From assembly GCF_016495865.1 (NCBI RefSeq), contig NZ_CP054706.1:1736001-1800000 (forward strand): a stretch of DNA of 64,000 bases, read 5' to 3'. The position numbers and the translations under genes are program-made. Within the stretch, counting starts at the first letter, position 1; every line of letters starts with the position of its first letter. Positions 42,542-51,196 of this stretch are shown piece after piece. Under the pieces are notes generated by a model. It made no database searches, was not told the DNA's origin, and saw only the letters and a list, made by a program, of their open reading frames with translations. The stretch comes from Salicibibacter cibi (GTDB lineage Bacteria; Bacillota; Bacilli; Bacillales; Marinococcaceae).

Positions 42542-42859
42542 CTTGCTGCCTGCCATCTGCAGAAGCGAATGGTACCAATCGTGTCGCGATTGTCGTTCAG
42601 ACGATTACTGCGGTTATGGCTTTTCAAACGCCACGGAAACTGTTAGGATTACTTATATTTTCAAGTTACCGAGCAATTAAACTATATTTTGATTTCGGGG
42701 TTTTGCTTGTTATCAGATCCTGTAATAGGCCACAGGCAAAATGATTTATATGAATGCTTGCCTATATTGCAGAGATATATGCCACGGTCATATAATGAAG
42801 GTAAAGTGTTGAATGTGTATAAAATTTACAAGAAAAAAGGGCGAGTGGGTGATCGAAAA

Positions 42860-43013
42860 ATGTTGGAAGCGATATTGAAAAAAGTGACTGATGCGGAGAG
42901 GTATGGAAGCAAAGTTTGAATGGTTTGAAACGAAGGTCGAAGGAATTGAAATGACATTAGCAGAAGTAAAGGAAAAAGCGGACAGAACCCCTGATATTGA
43001 GCGTAAAACCTGA
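42860..43013 (+). pseudogene. Small coiled-coil protein gene with a frameshift
   Basis: ATG 42860 opens MLEAILKKVTDAERYGSK in one frame; the frame starting at 42903 continues the heptad-like pattern with EAKFEWFETKVEGIE and LAEVKEKADRTPD to a stop at 43013. Joined, they give a ~50-residue coiled coil typical of small phage- or plasmid-like proteins. Either one indel has broken the gene or two unrelated frames overlap. Confidence 0.4.
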
Positions 43014-43080
43014 AAGGAAACAACTTGTGGATTTTAAGACAAAGTCACGATGTTTACAGTTAACAAGGAGGTATATACAA

Positions 43081-43557
43081 ATGAAAATCGTCGATGATAA
43101 TGGTACCCAGTTTGGTGTTGATAAGGAGGAATCTCAACGTCTTCTTGAAGATATCCTCTCACGTCCCCTTTTTGCTCATTTATCTACTTCCCATGAGAAA
43201 GGACCTCGCGATTCACCTGTATGGTTTTTGTGGGAAAATGAGAACATCTGGATTATCGGTAGCTACACGATAGATTCTTTTCCGAAACGGATTGAGCAAG
43301 ATTCTCGATGTGCAATCGGGATCGTGGACTTTAACATTGAAACAGGTCTCGTCCATCATGTTGGCTTTCGTGGAAAAGCGACCCTTGTACCTCAAGATGC
43401 TGAGCGGGTAAAGCGATTGTTAAGCCGTTATATGGGAAAACAAGAACGGTGGGATCCACGGTTCACTGCAGTACTCGGTGATATGGACTGGTTGTTCGTC
43501 CGATTTGAACCAGAAACGATAGTAGTCAGAGATCAATCGTATAAGCTTCAGACATGA
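43081..43557 (+). CDS. Pyridoxamine 5'-phosphate oxidase-like (flavin split-barrel) protein
   Basis: A 158-residue protein of the PNPOx-like split-barrel fold. LFAHLSTSHEKGPRDSPVWF near residues 35-54, NIWIIGSYTIDSFPKRIEQD and GFRGKATLVP are the conserved FMN-proximal strands. The family includes F420- or flavin-dependent oxidoreductases and heme-binding proteins; the true substrate is unknown. ATG 43081 follows a perfect AAGGAGG; the longer frame from 42997 is rejected. Confidence 0.75.
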   Translation: MKIVDDNGTQFGVDKEESQRLLEDILSRPLFAHLSTSHEKGPRDSPVWFLWENENIWIIGSYTIDSFPKRIEQDSRCAIGIVDFNIETGLVHHVGFRGKATLVPQDAERVKRLLSRYMGKQERWDPRFTAVLGDMDWLFVRFEPETIVVRDQSYKLQT

Positions 43558-43618
43558 ATATATTGCATCTATACCCTTCGGTATTCATGTACCTAATTCC
43601 GTGACAGAAATATCAAAA

Positions 43619-44593
43619 TCACTCAAAAAAGCCAGTATGATGATCAGGTACAATGAAGATAACATATACGCACCCGAGACGACTTTCATTGAGTAGCCAA
43701 AAAAGCAAACAGATGCTGGCTAGTATCGAAAATAAGCTAAGTTCAAACATAGAATGACCCAGACCAGTTTGTACGGCTATAAACAAAATGGAAACCAGCC
43801 AAGCTATGCTACCTGCATGTAAGAGTAGTCGCTGTCTGTCTTGCTGTTGATTTGAATGCTCCAGTAGCCAAGCTAGCAACAATAGCGTTCGCAAGGCGTG
43901 GAAGCCAATTCCATGTAGTACAATAAAATTTCCTTCAGCTCCGATGAAACGGTCTTGCAAGATAATTATAATGATTCCTGTCAGATTAGCTATAAATACC
44001 GAGACCAAAGCATAGCGGATGCTCATGATAAGTATAGGGCGCACTAAAGGGGCTTTCATCATCAGGAATTGAATGGCAAGTATGATACTTAAGACGACGA
44101 GTACAAGAGATACTGCGCCAAATAAAGCTCCGGCAATGGTATCGACCAAACCGCCAACTTCAGAAAACCGGGGATTGAATCCCCGAAAATTCTGAATGGT
44201 TTCGATGATATAGCCATATAAACTAGCAGCAAAAAAAAGCGAATCATTTTTGGGTCAACACTAAAATCAATGGTTGGTATTCGTGATTAAATATGGTAAT
44301 ACCACTAGCGAGCGAAGGAAAAACACGTAGACTCCTGTGGGAAAGCGCAGGGCGAAGACCCCGCAGGAAAAAAGCGAACTTCTTTTTTCCGAGGAGGCTG
44401 AGCTCGGGGCCCACGGAAAGCGTAGGGTTTTTCCGTAGCGGTCACTACCAATCATAATTGCCCCTAGTTTGTCAGCCATAGATTTTGGTGAAGAGCCTCA
44501 TTTTTCTCTTTCGATCTGAAAAAGGATGCAAATGGTAAGATGGCAGCAACGGATAACAGAAAATTCCTACTTCTGCTGTAAACGAGAATACAT
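43619..44593 (-). pseudogene. Membrane protein gene interrupted by a family B MITE
   Basis: The 3' part (from the MITE boundary at 44251 to 43619) reads YGYIIETIQNFRGFNPRFSE and continues through VDTIAGALFGAVSLVLVV with about five hydrophobic helices. Removing the 246-bp MITE and one copy of its 8-bp duplication joins this frame to RNFLLSVAAILPFASFFRSK upstream. An ATG at 44593 with CCGGAGGG before it would start the gene, but a further one-base shift near 44565 separates it from the rest. The family is not recognised. Confidence 0.7.
44252..44497. mobile_element. Family B MITE, complete 246-bp copy
   Basis: Ends are GGGTCAACACTAAAATCAAT and the inverted GGCTCTTCACCAAAATCTAT (15 of 20 positions shared). 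Perfect 8-bp duplications TCATTTTT flank it (44244-44251 and 44498-44505). The centre is a GC-rich module with CGTAGACTCCTGTGGG, ACCCCGCAGGA, GAGGAGGCTGAG and CCACGGAAAGCG. No transposase is encoded. ISL3-like ends suggest mobilisation by an ISL3-family enzyme elsewhere. Confidence 0.92.
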
Positions 44594-44662
44594 TTTTAAT
44601 ATTACCCTCCGGAAGGAAAGAAATTTGGATACAAGTTAAGAAAAAATAAAAATGGTTGACAT

Positions 44663-44701
44663 GAGACCCGACTGTCTTCTATTCAGTTGGGTTTCTTTTT
44701 T
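44663..44701 (+). terminator. Intrinsic terminator, plus strand
   Basis: GAGACCCGACTG (44663-44674) pairs with CAGTTGGGTTTC (44684-44695), followed by T residues. No plus-strand gene lies directly upstream, so the unit it once served may have been lost. Confidence 0.7.
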
Positions 44702-44726
44702 CTGGCGTCTCTCGCAGTCATACGGT

Positions 44727-45015
44727 AGGGACTGCTGAATAACGGAAAAAGACTGGTACATAAGCATTTTTCCGTTGGTGTTGTCAAAGCTGGATGCAAG
44801 GAAATCCATCCTATAAGCAAAAAAACCCTTGCACTTCTGACAACGTACGGAGGGACGGTGCTGCAATGGCGAGACTCCAGCGGAAAAACGGACGCGTCAA
44901 GCCCCCGCAGCGCCTGTTTTGCGCGAGGAGGCTTGACCGTTCGTCCGCGGAAAGCGAAGCCATGGAAGCGGCATCCCGGCTTCAGCTGATAGCTGCAAGT
45001 TGTTCAGCAATCCCT
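44727..45015 (+). mobile_element. Family A MITE, complete 289-bp reference copy
   Basis: Complete element from AGGGACTGCTGAATAAC to GTTGTTCAGCAATCCCT, with imperfect terminal inverted repeats (15 of 17). It is flanked by the 5-bp duplication ACGGT (44722-44726 and 45016-45020). It contains an internal palindromic pair TGCAAGGAAAT / CCTTGCAC and a GC-rich module (GCGAGACTCCAGCGG, CCCCCGCAGCGCC, GAGGAGGCTTGACCG, CCGCGGAAAGCGAAGCC). Every open frame inside recurs in the other copies. Confidence 0.95.
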
Positions 45016-45020
45016 ACGGT

Positions 45021-45365
45021 AGTGATTAAAATTTACTCGGTAACTTAACCCTTTAAGTGCCGTAGTCGGTGAAAACCCTCTTCCTACTCTACTATTCTCT
45101 GTGGGGTTCTCAGAAGACAGAAAACGATCTGTGACAAAAGTTCCTGCCATTGAGCCAATGATCAACGGGATCCCCTGTTTATGTCGAACCTTGAAAGGGG
45201 TATAAGAGTAAAAACCGTTCGTATGACACTTCGATAATATAACGATCGTCGCGACCCATTAAGACAGGCCAGGGGGGAGCAATTGTAAAACATACCGAGT
45301 CTCACCCGTACGATTTCATTCGCAATAGAATACATCACAAGCACAAAAACGAAAGGAATGGTCAT
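45021..45365. other. Intergenic stretch, no gene seen
   Basis: About 345 bases. No open frame with a ribosome binding site, tRNA or clear hairpin is visible. A weak promoter-like pair for the next gene may exist near 45190-45230 but is not convincing. Confidence 0.5.
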
Positions 45366-45626
45366 ATGCAAACATGGGTCAAGAGAGATAACAACGATTG
45401 GTTTCTATATGAGGTCAATGAAGTGGCTTCGGACGGCGATTTGCATGAATTTATCGTCAAAGATGTCAACGGCCTTCTACTAGCCGTGATCAGACCTGAG
45501 AACTTAGACGATCAATCCCAACTGATTGGCCAATTAAACCACGGCAAGAGTATTGATGGATGGAAAGATGGCAAGGGGAACACGATTTTTATCCCCATCG
45601 GAGAGGAATCCAATCATGAATCGTGA
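45366..45626 (+). CDS. Small soluble protein of unknown function (86 residues)
   Basis: A compact acidic protein with beta-rich pattern (TWVKRDNNDWFLYEVNEVA, LHEFIVKDVNGLLLAVI, KGNTIFIPIGEE) and no signal or membrane segment. GAAAGGAATGG precedes the ATG. Codon use matches neighbouring genes. It is first of three unrecognised genes (this, the gene at 45692 and the gene at 46571) that precede the yknWXYZ-type operon. Confidence 0.6.
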   Translation: MQTWVKRDNNDWFLYEVNEVASDGDLHEFIVKDVNGLLLAVIRPENLDDQSQLIGQLNHGKSIDGWKDGKGNTIFIPIGEESNHES

Positions 45627-45691
45627 TCGACGCTTTTCTCTTACGAAAAAGAACCATTCGGACTTGAGGAACATCAAACGGAGGTTGTGAC

Positions 45692-46495
45692 ATGGAAATT
45701 TTTGGTGAATTTATTCCGTTGCATATATTTTTGATGCTTTGTGCCATTTATCTTATCGGATTCATCTGGGGGTGGCGCGGCCCACGATTGTACCGACGGG
45801 ACCGGTTTTTCTCGATGAAAGGCGCCGAGTTCCATGAAGACAGCATGGAGGATGTGAATGCCGGTAGATTGTTTGATGAAGGACTTCCGTTAACGAACGA
45901 CGGCTCGATTCGGGGGGATTTAAAGGATTCTGCGCGAAGGGAAGTCCATTACCATTACAGTCCTCCCGGTACGAATTCAGGGGCATCTTGGTCTTACTAT
46001 ATTGCCGATCATGTCTTGAACAGCCGGAAGATGATCGATTATGCCAAGATGGCGAAACTGCTCGGCGTGCTCAGTCTCGACCTATCACCGGGCTGGCGGA
46101 TGTGGCCTTTGCGTTTACTTTCTCACTTTGTTTTTTTTCTTTTTTATTTTTTTGCTGTAGGTTTTATGCCTGTAGTGGTCGTTATGGAATACATCGGGGA
46201 TCAATCTTATGATCCAAACCCTCCATGGGAGCTGCTCGCTCTCGGTGGCTATATGATTTTTGTCTATATGATCAGTCGATGGGTGTTGGAAACAATCCAG
46301 TATACTGTCCAGATTCGCCGGTCAAAAAAGATCGTTATGGAACTGAACCTATTTAAGCATGATGCGACAAGCGATGTGATCAACAAATACTTGCATCGCC
46401 AATGTGGATTTTACATGGCAAGTTATGCGGTCCTTATCGTAATCATCTATTTGCTACTCGGCATTGTGGAACCGCCATACGGCATTGATTGGTAG
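45692..46495 (+). CDS. Polytopic membrane protein of unknown function (267 residues)
   Basis: One N-terminal helix (IPLHIFLMLCAIYLIGFIWG), a ~110-residue soluble loop rich in charged residues (AEFHEDSMEDVNAG, HYHYSPPGTNSGASW), then three hydrophobic helices. An HDATSDVINKYLHRQCG segment lies before the last helix. ACGGAGG precedes the ATG. No known family is recognised. It sits between two equally uncharacterised small genes, suggesting a shared envelope function. Confidence 0.65.
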   Translation: MEIFGEFIPLHIFLMLCAIYLIGFIWGWRGPRLYRRDRFFSMKGAEFHEDSMEDVNAGRLFDEGLPLTNDGSIRGDLKDSARREVHYHYSPPGTNSGASWSYYIADHVLNSRKMIDYAKMAKLLGVLSLDLSPGWRMWPLRLLSHFVFFLFYFFAVGFMPVVVVMEYIGDQSYDPNPPWELLALGGYMIFVYMISRWVLETIQYTVQIRRSKKIVMELNLFKHDATSDVINKYLHRQCGFYMASYAVLIVIIYLLLGIVEPPYGIDW

Positions 46496-46570
46496 CTGAT
46501 TTGTGGCAAAAAATAAAGAAAGCATGTGTTAAATCAATTTAAATAAAGTATGGATGAAAGGATGTGGCTT

Positions 46571-46966
46571 ATGGGTTTTTTTGACTTTTTTAAAAGAGAT
46601 CAAAAACATCAGGAGCAGGTTTCAAAAGATAAGTATTGGGTGCTGACAACGAGTGAAGATGAAATTATCGACCCTGTTTGGGAACAAGTTAAAGGAGCGA
46701 TTGATCATGCAACACCTGATAGGTCAATGTTCGCTTCACTTGGATATATGCATTCAGGAATCGAAATTGAAGTTATTCAAGTGGTTGGGGAGGATCATGT
46801 GTATCGGTTTGAAGCACTGCCGCCAAAAAGTTCTGATGATTATGGGAAAATCTTCGTCAATGACGGCATCTCATATGAAGAAACGTTAAAGCTGTGTGAA
46901 GATTTTTATAAACATCAAAGAGTTGTTGGATTCAGAAACTTGCCTATAGAAAAAAAGAAATTTTAG
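46571..46966 (+). CDS. Small soluble protein of unknown function (131 residues)
   Basis: Begins with an amphipathic MGFFDFFKRDQ segment often seen in membrane-associated or scaffold proteins, followed by a mixed alpha/beta region (KYWVLTTSEDEIIDPVWEQV, EIEVIQVVGEDHVYRFEALP). The ATG at 46571 after GAAAGGATG is preferred to the longer frame (46550). It has no recognised family. It is 176 bases upstream of the yknW-like gene. Confidence 0.6.
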   Translation: MGFFDFFKRDQKHQEQVSKDKYWVLTTSEDEIIDPVWEQVKGAIDHATPDRSMFASLGYMHSGIEIEVIQVVGEDHVYRFEALPPKSSDDYGKIFVNDGISYEETLKLCEDFYKHQRVVGFRNLPIEKKKF

Positions 46967-47142
46967 CATGAAAAGCTGGGGCGTTCGTATGTGTTGTTTC
47001 GAATATGTTAGAAAACTTGGCTTTTTGCCTATAGCACGAGGCTATCAAAACGAGTACATTGTTGTCTCTGCCACTCAATCTGTCATAATAAGTACCGTAT
47101 AATGAAATTGACAGGGGACATAGTTTTAGGGGGAGTTACAGT

Positions 47143-47808
47143 ATGATGCATCATGTGAAATATTTAGGTGGACTTTTTGATACGCAAAATCATTTTGGAA
47201 AATTATCTGAAGCTGAAGAGAGCAAAGGATTGGTGTGGCGGACCATCGTGAGCGCCTTGCTGATTTGGCTGCTTTCTGGTCTGTTGTTTTATCTTTTTTC
47301 AGATGAAATGGTGGCGGATCTTCAAGCAGCCGGCATTGGCGCGGAAGAGGCAGCGTTTACGATCAACCTTATAGCAGGAGGAATGGCTGTATTTATGGCG
47401 GGTGTCTCGGTGATTGTTGTTGTCGTTGCTGCGCTTGTCTTTTGGATCTTTTTTCAGGATGTTGGATTTAAAAATCTCTTTATCATTTTTTCTTATTTTT
47501 TACCTATTTTTATTCTTGTTACTTTGATTGATCTGCCGTTTCTGATCAACTTCAACATGGATCTGGGGCATTCGATTACAAGTTTGGCCATTATTGCTGA
47601 ACAAATATGGTCGCAGCCTTTCTTCGTAGCGGTCGGGAGTCAGGTTTCCTTATTTTACATATGGTGCTTCCTTTTGCAAGTGTTTGCCCTAAAGGTGAAC
47701 AGTGTGAAATCTATCCGTTATATTGTGACCGTCACAGCTATTGTCTACTTGATCATTTTGTTGATTGTAAGTGGAATCTCAACTATCGAAATGCCACAAG
47801 GGGTGTAG
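47143..47808 (+). CDS. yknW: Yip1-domain membrane protein (YknW-like)
   Basis: A 221-residue protein with five hydrophobic helices, an N-terminal FDTQNHFGKLSEAEESKGLVW segment and a Yip1-like transmembrane core (FWIFFQDVGFKNLFIIFSYF-type region). In B. subtilis YknW contains a Yip1 domain and assembles with the YknXYZ transporter, which protects against the SdpC toxin. AGGGGGAG precedes the ATG. The adaptor gene begins 5 bases after its stop, reproducing the B. subtilis order. Confidence 0.75.
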   Translation: MMHHVKYLGGLFDTQNHFGKLSEAEESKGLVWRTIVSALLIWLLSGLLFYLFSDEMVADLQAAGIGAEEAAFTINLIAGGMAVFMAGVSVIVVVVAALVFWIFFQDVGFKNLFIIFSYFLPIFILVTLIDLPFLINFNMDLGHSITSLAIIAEQIWSQPFFVAVGSQVSLFYIWCFLLQVFALKVNSVKSIRYIVTVTAIVYLIILLIVSGISTIEMPQGV

Positions 47809-47812
47809 GAAT

Positions 47813-48988
47813 ATGAAGAAAAGAATGGCACTGTTGATCGGATTGTTGATTGTGATCGCTGTAGTAGGTATAAATACATACATATTGTCAGGAAAGCAAG
47901 CAAGTGATTCGGAGACCATTGAAACAATCACTGCAACAGAAGAAGATATGTACGAATCGATTGTCGCAAACGGCATCGTTGAACCACAAAGTGAACAACG
48001 TGTGTATCAAGAGACGCAACATGGCGATATCGAAGAAATTCACGTGGAGGCGGGCGACGATGTGAGCGAAGGGGATTTGCTTCTCAGTTATGAAGAGGAG
48101 GATGAAGTGAGTCGGCAAATCGTCACGATAGAAAATGGCATCGATCGTTTAAACTTGGAGGTCGAACAACAAACTAATCAGATCGCTAATTTGGAGACAC
48201 AAATTGCCAATGCAGAAAGGGATGGTGAACCAGATGAAGTGATTGAACAGTACGAGCAAGAACGGGACGATCTCCTTTTTCAACAGCAATTATCGAACCA
48301 GGAAATGAGTGAACAAGAAGAAGAACTCGAATACTATCAAGACCAACAAAGTGATACACATGAAGTGTACAGCGATGTGGATGGCGTCGTACATGAACGT
48401 CTTGAGGTTTCTGAGGCGATGGAAGGCGAAGAGCCCCTCCTACATATCATTTCCGATGAGGATTGGGAGATTAACGGAACGGTTTCTGAATATGACCTCG
48501 TTCGTCTTGAAGAGGATCAGGACGTTCGTGTTGAAGCGAACGTGGTAAACGATGAGGACTGGGAAGGGACGATGGTTGAACTCGGCACAGCTCCGGCCGA
48601 TGAGGATGAGTTCAGTGAAATTGAAATGGAGGAGGACAGCGCCACGAACTATCCGTTTACGGTTCAGTTGGATGAAGAGGCCCCTGAGCTTGTTCATGGC
48701 TTTCATACGAATGTTTTTATTGACGTAGAAGCTGCAGTAGCTGCTACGGTGATCCCGGCAGAGGTCATTCAAACCGAAATAGATATGGAGTCAGATGAAG
48801 AAATGGAATATGTCGATTCGTTGGAGGATGGGCATGTGACTCGACAAGGGATTGAAACCGGGATTCGCAATGAGCAAGGCGTGCAAATCATTTCCGGGGT
48901 CGAACCTGGAGATGAGATCATCATACAAGATGAAGAAAATCCAGTTGTACCGGGAATGGAAGTGAATCAAGATGATTCAACTGACTAA
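47813..48988 (+). CDS. yknX: HlyD/MacA-family adaptor (YknX-like)
   Basis: A 391-residue membrane-anchored adaptor. An N-terminal helix (RMALLIGLLIVIAVVGINTYI) is followed by a lipoyl/barrel-sandwich half (GDIEEIHVEAGDDVSEGDLL), a ~90-residue coiled-coil hairpin rich in Glu and Gln, the other lipoyl half and beta-barrel domains (GLEVSEAMEGEEPLLHI-like, VFIDVEAAVAATVIPAEVI). The ectodomain is strikingly acidic. It bridges the YknYZ ABC transporter. ATG 47813 follows GGGGTGTAGGA. Confidence 0.85.
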   Translation: MKKRMALLIGLLIVIAVVGINTYILSGKQASDSETIETITATEEDMYESIVANGIVEPQSEQRVYQETQHGDIEEIHVEAGDDVSEGDLLLSYEEEDEVSRQIVTIENGIDRLNLEVEQQTNQIANLETQIANAERDGEPDEVIEQYEQERDDLLFQQQLSNQEMSEQEEELEYYQDQQSDTHEVYSDVDGVVHERLEVSEAMEGEEPLLHIISDEDWEINGTVSEYDLVRLEEDQDVRVEANVVNDEDWEGTMVELGTAPADEDEFSEIEMEEDSATNYPFTVQLDEEAPELVHGFHTNVFIDVEAAVAATVIPAEVIQTEIDMESDEEMEYVDSLEDGHVTRQGIETGIRNEQGVQIISGVEPGDEIIIQDEENPVVPGMEVNQDDSTD

Positions 48989-49670
48989 GGTGGAAAAAAG
49001 TTATGAAAACGGAGACCAAACATTAACGGTGTTAAAAGATGTGCAATTACGGATAGAAAAAAATGAGTTTGTCGCGATCATGGGGCCTTCAGGGTCAGGA
49101 AAGTCAACCCTTATGAACTTGATCGGTTGTCTGGATCAACCATCAGCTGGATCATATACGTTGGATGGAACCGATATTTCGCAGCAAACCGAGATGGCCC
49201 TTGCCAGTATTCGCAACAAAAAAATTGGGTTTGTTTTTCAACAATTTCATCTACTGCCCAGGTTAACTGCGGAAATGAATGTGGAATTGCCACTCGTTTA
49301 TGCCGGTGTAAGGAAAAAGGAGCGCAGAGAACGAGCGCAAGTGGCATTGGGGAAAGTTGGGCTTGGTGATCGGATGAAGCATTATCCGAATCAATTGTCC
49401 GGAGGTCAAAAACAGCGTGCCGCCATTGCCCGTGCGATCATTAATGACCCTGCCTTAATTTTAGCGGATGAACCAACCGGAGCTTTAGATACAGTCTCGG
49501 GCGAACAAATCATGCAGCTGTTTGAAAAGCTACATAGGGAGAGCGCTACCGTGATCACGGTTACACATGAACGAGAAGTCGCGGATTACGCGCAACGGGT
49601 TGTCACCTTTAGAGATGGGGAAATCACCGATGATTGGAGGCAGGAAACGTGTCCTTCATCGACAGTTTAA
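48972..49670 (+). CDS. yknY: MacB-type ABC transporter ATPase (YknY-like)
   Basis: A 232-residue ATPase of the LolD/MacB group. Walker A is GPSGSGKST, the signature is LSGGQKQRAA, Walker B is ALILADEPTGALD and the H-loop is VTHE. It overlaps the adaptor gene by 17 bases and the permease gene by 22 bases, so all are translationally coupled. It drives the YknZ permease by mechanotransmission. Confidence 0.92.
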   Translation: MIQLTKVEKSYENGDQTLTVLKDVQLRIEKNEFVAIMGPSGSGKSTLMNLIGCLDQPSAGSYTLDGTDISQQTEMALASIRNKKIGFVFQQFHLLPRLTAEMNVELPLVYAGVRKKERRERAQVALGKVGLGDRMKHYPNQLSGGQKQRAAIARAIINDPALILADEPTGALDTVSGEQIMQLFEKLHRESATVITVTHEREVADYAQRVVTFRDGEITDDWRQETCPSSTV

Positions 49671-50851
49671 AAATGGCATTAAGTTCGATATGGAGTCATA
49701 AGATGCGCTCGCTCCTGACAATGCTGGGGATTATTATCGGTGTCGGCGCGATCATTGCCATTGTGGCGATCGGCCGTGGTGGTGAAGCGGTGCTCACCTC
49801 TCAATTTGCCGGCGGGGGCAATAACACCTTTGAGGTTTATTATGATCCTTCCGACGAAGAGTGGGGAAGCGGTGCTGATCCGTATTCAGCTACGCAATAT
49901 ACAAAAGAGGATATTCGTGCCATCGAGGCGATTCCGACCGTTGAGCAAGTGATTGCCTATGCCCAGACTTCGACAGAAATCGATTATACGCAGGAAAATG
50001 CGACAGCACAAGTGGTCGCATTAAACGAAAGCTATTATCAACTAAATGAATTATCCGCTGTAAATGGCCGACTGCTTGATGATCGAGATGTTGACATGGG
50101 GCGTAGAATTGCAACTGTGAGTGAAGGGTTAGTTGAGGAGCTTTTTGATAACGGAGAGAATCCGATTGGACAAATAGTCGATATCGAAAATACGCCGTTT
50201 GAAATTGTGGGGGTCTTTACTAGGGAAAATCATAGTTTATTCGACTTTACCATGGATGAGGTGCTCATTCCCCAAACGGTGTGGCCGATGCTGTATGGAA
50301 CGGATGACATGGATATTCTCAACGTGCAAGCCACTTCAGCCGATCACATACAAGAAGCGGGGGAAAATACAACGCAAATCTTAAACGAAAATCATTCTTT
50401 GGCGGGAGATTACGAAGTATTGAATATGGAGGAAATTGAAGAAGGGATTTCTCAGGTGACAAACATTACTACCATCATTATTGGGGGTGTTGCGGGAATC
50501 GCACTCGTTGTTGGCGGCATAGGCGTCATGAACATTATGCTGGTTTCAGTCACCGAAAGAACGAGGGAGATCGGCTTGCGGAAATCTTTAGGAGCAACGC
50601 GTAGCAATATTCTTCTGCAATTCCTTATTGAGGCGATGACGCTTACGACGATTGGCGGGTTGATTGGAACCGGCTTAGGCGCGGGGCTTGCAAATACGGT
50701 TGCATTTTTTGTTGGTTGGCCGTCCCTTGTTTCGATTCCTATCATTCTTCTTGGGGTTGGTTTCTCGATGCTCATCGGGATTGTATTCGGGCTCTTACCT
50801 GCAAATAAAGCAGCGAAACTCGACCCAATCGAGGCCATGCGTTATGAATAA
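49649..50851 (+). CDS. yknZ: MacB/FtsX-type ABC permease (YknZ-like)
   Basis: A 400-residue permease. The first helix contains MRSLLTMLGIIIGVGAIIAI, typical for MacB; a ~210-residue extracytoplasmic MacB_PCD domain follows; three C-terminal helices carry the FtsX domain (GIALVVGGIGVMNIMLVSV, REIGLRKSLGATRSNILLQF). GTG 49649 after GGAGGCAGG is chosen over 49634. With YknWXY it should form an envelope toxin-resistance exporter. Confidence 0.9.
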   Translation: MSFIDSLKMALSSIWSHKMRSLLTMLGIIIGVGAIIAIVAIGRGGEAVLTSQFAGGGNNTFEVYYDPSDEEWGSGADPYSATQYTKEDIRAIEAIPTVEQVIAYAQTSTEIDYTQENATAQVVALNESYYQLNELSAVNGRLLDDRDVDMGRRIATVSEGLVEELFDNGENPIGQIVDIENTPFEIVGVFTRENHSLFDFTMDEVLIPQTVWPMLYGTDDMDILNVQATSADHIQEAGENTTQILNENHSLAGDYEVLNMEEIEEGISQVTNITTIIIGGVAGIALVVGGIGVMNIMLVSVTERTREIGLRKSLGATRSNILLQFLIEAMTLTTIGGLIGTGLGAGLANTVAFFVGWPSLVSIPIILLGVGFSMLIGIVFGLLPANKAAKLDPIEAMRYE

Positions 50852-51196
50852 GATACTTAATTTGTACATACTGTCGGTGAGATGTGGAATGGCACAAGAT
50901 GGTATTGTATGGAAGGTTGCCGGCAGTATGAAACCTTTGTTTGAGGCTTTACGTAACGATGCAGGCGTAGTGTTATATGGAATGCGTACGCTGCTGACCC
51001 GTTTTGCTTATCGGATTATCCTTCATCAGGCTGAATAGTAAAAGGTGATGTCTTGCATACCCATAGGTGTACTGATGAACGATGGTAACCGCTACGGAAA
51101 AAACACTACGCTTGGCTGGCCAACGAGGAGATGTAAATATCTTTTTCTTATCGATCACGCAGTATATAATCTTGTATATGAATGGGAGGTTTTTAG
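50852..51196. other. Intergenic stretch after the yknWXYZ-type operon
   Basis: About 345 bases. A 49-codon frame at 50890-51038 (MAQDGIVWKVAGSM...) has no ribosome binding site and is not called. No terminator with a clear T-tract is seen. The promoter of the thioesterase gene probably lies near 51140-51180. Confidence 0.45.

Noticed and set aside
44794..45048. Open frame MQGNPSYKQK... and equivalents at 27955, 14230 and 33464 (minus)
   Set aside because: The same frame recurs in every family A MITE copy with no ribosome binding site and frame-breaking differences; it is a by-product of the repeat.
46969..47103. 44-codon frame MKSWGVRMCC... before the Yip1 gene
   Set aside because: No ribosome binding site and it overlaps the candidate promoter of the next operon.
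47091..47103. Possible sigma-W promoter (CGTA) before the yknW-like gene
   Set aside because: CGTA is present at 47096 but no TGAAAC-like -35 lies 16 bp upstream; a sigma-A -10 TATAAT overlaps it, also without a good -35.
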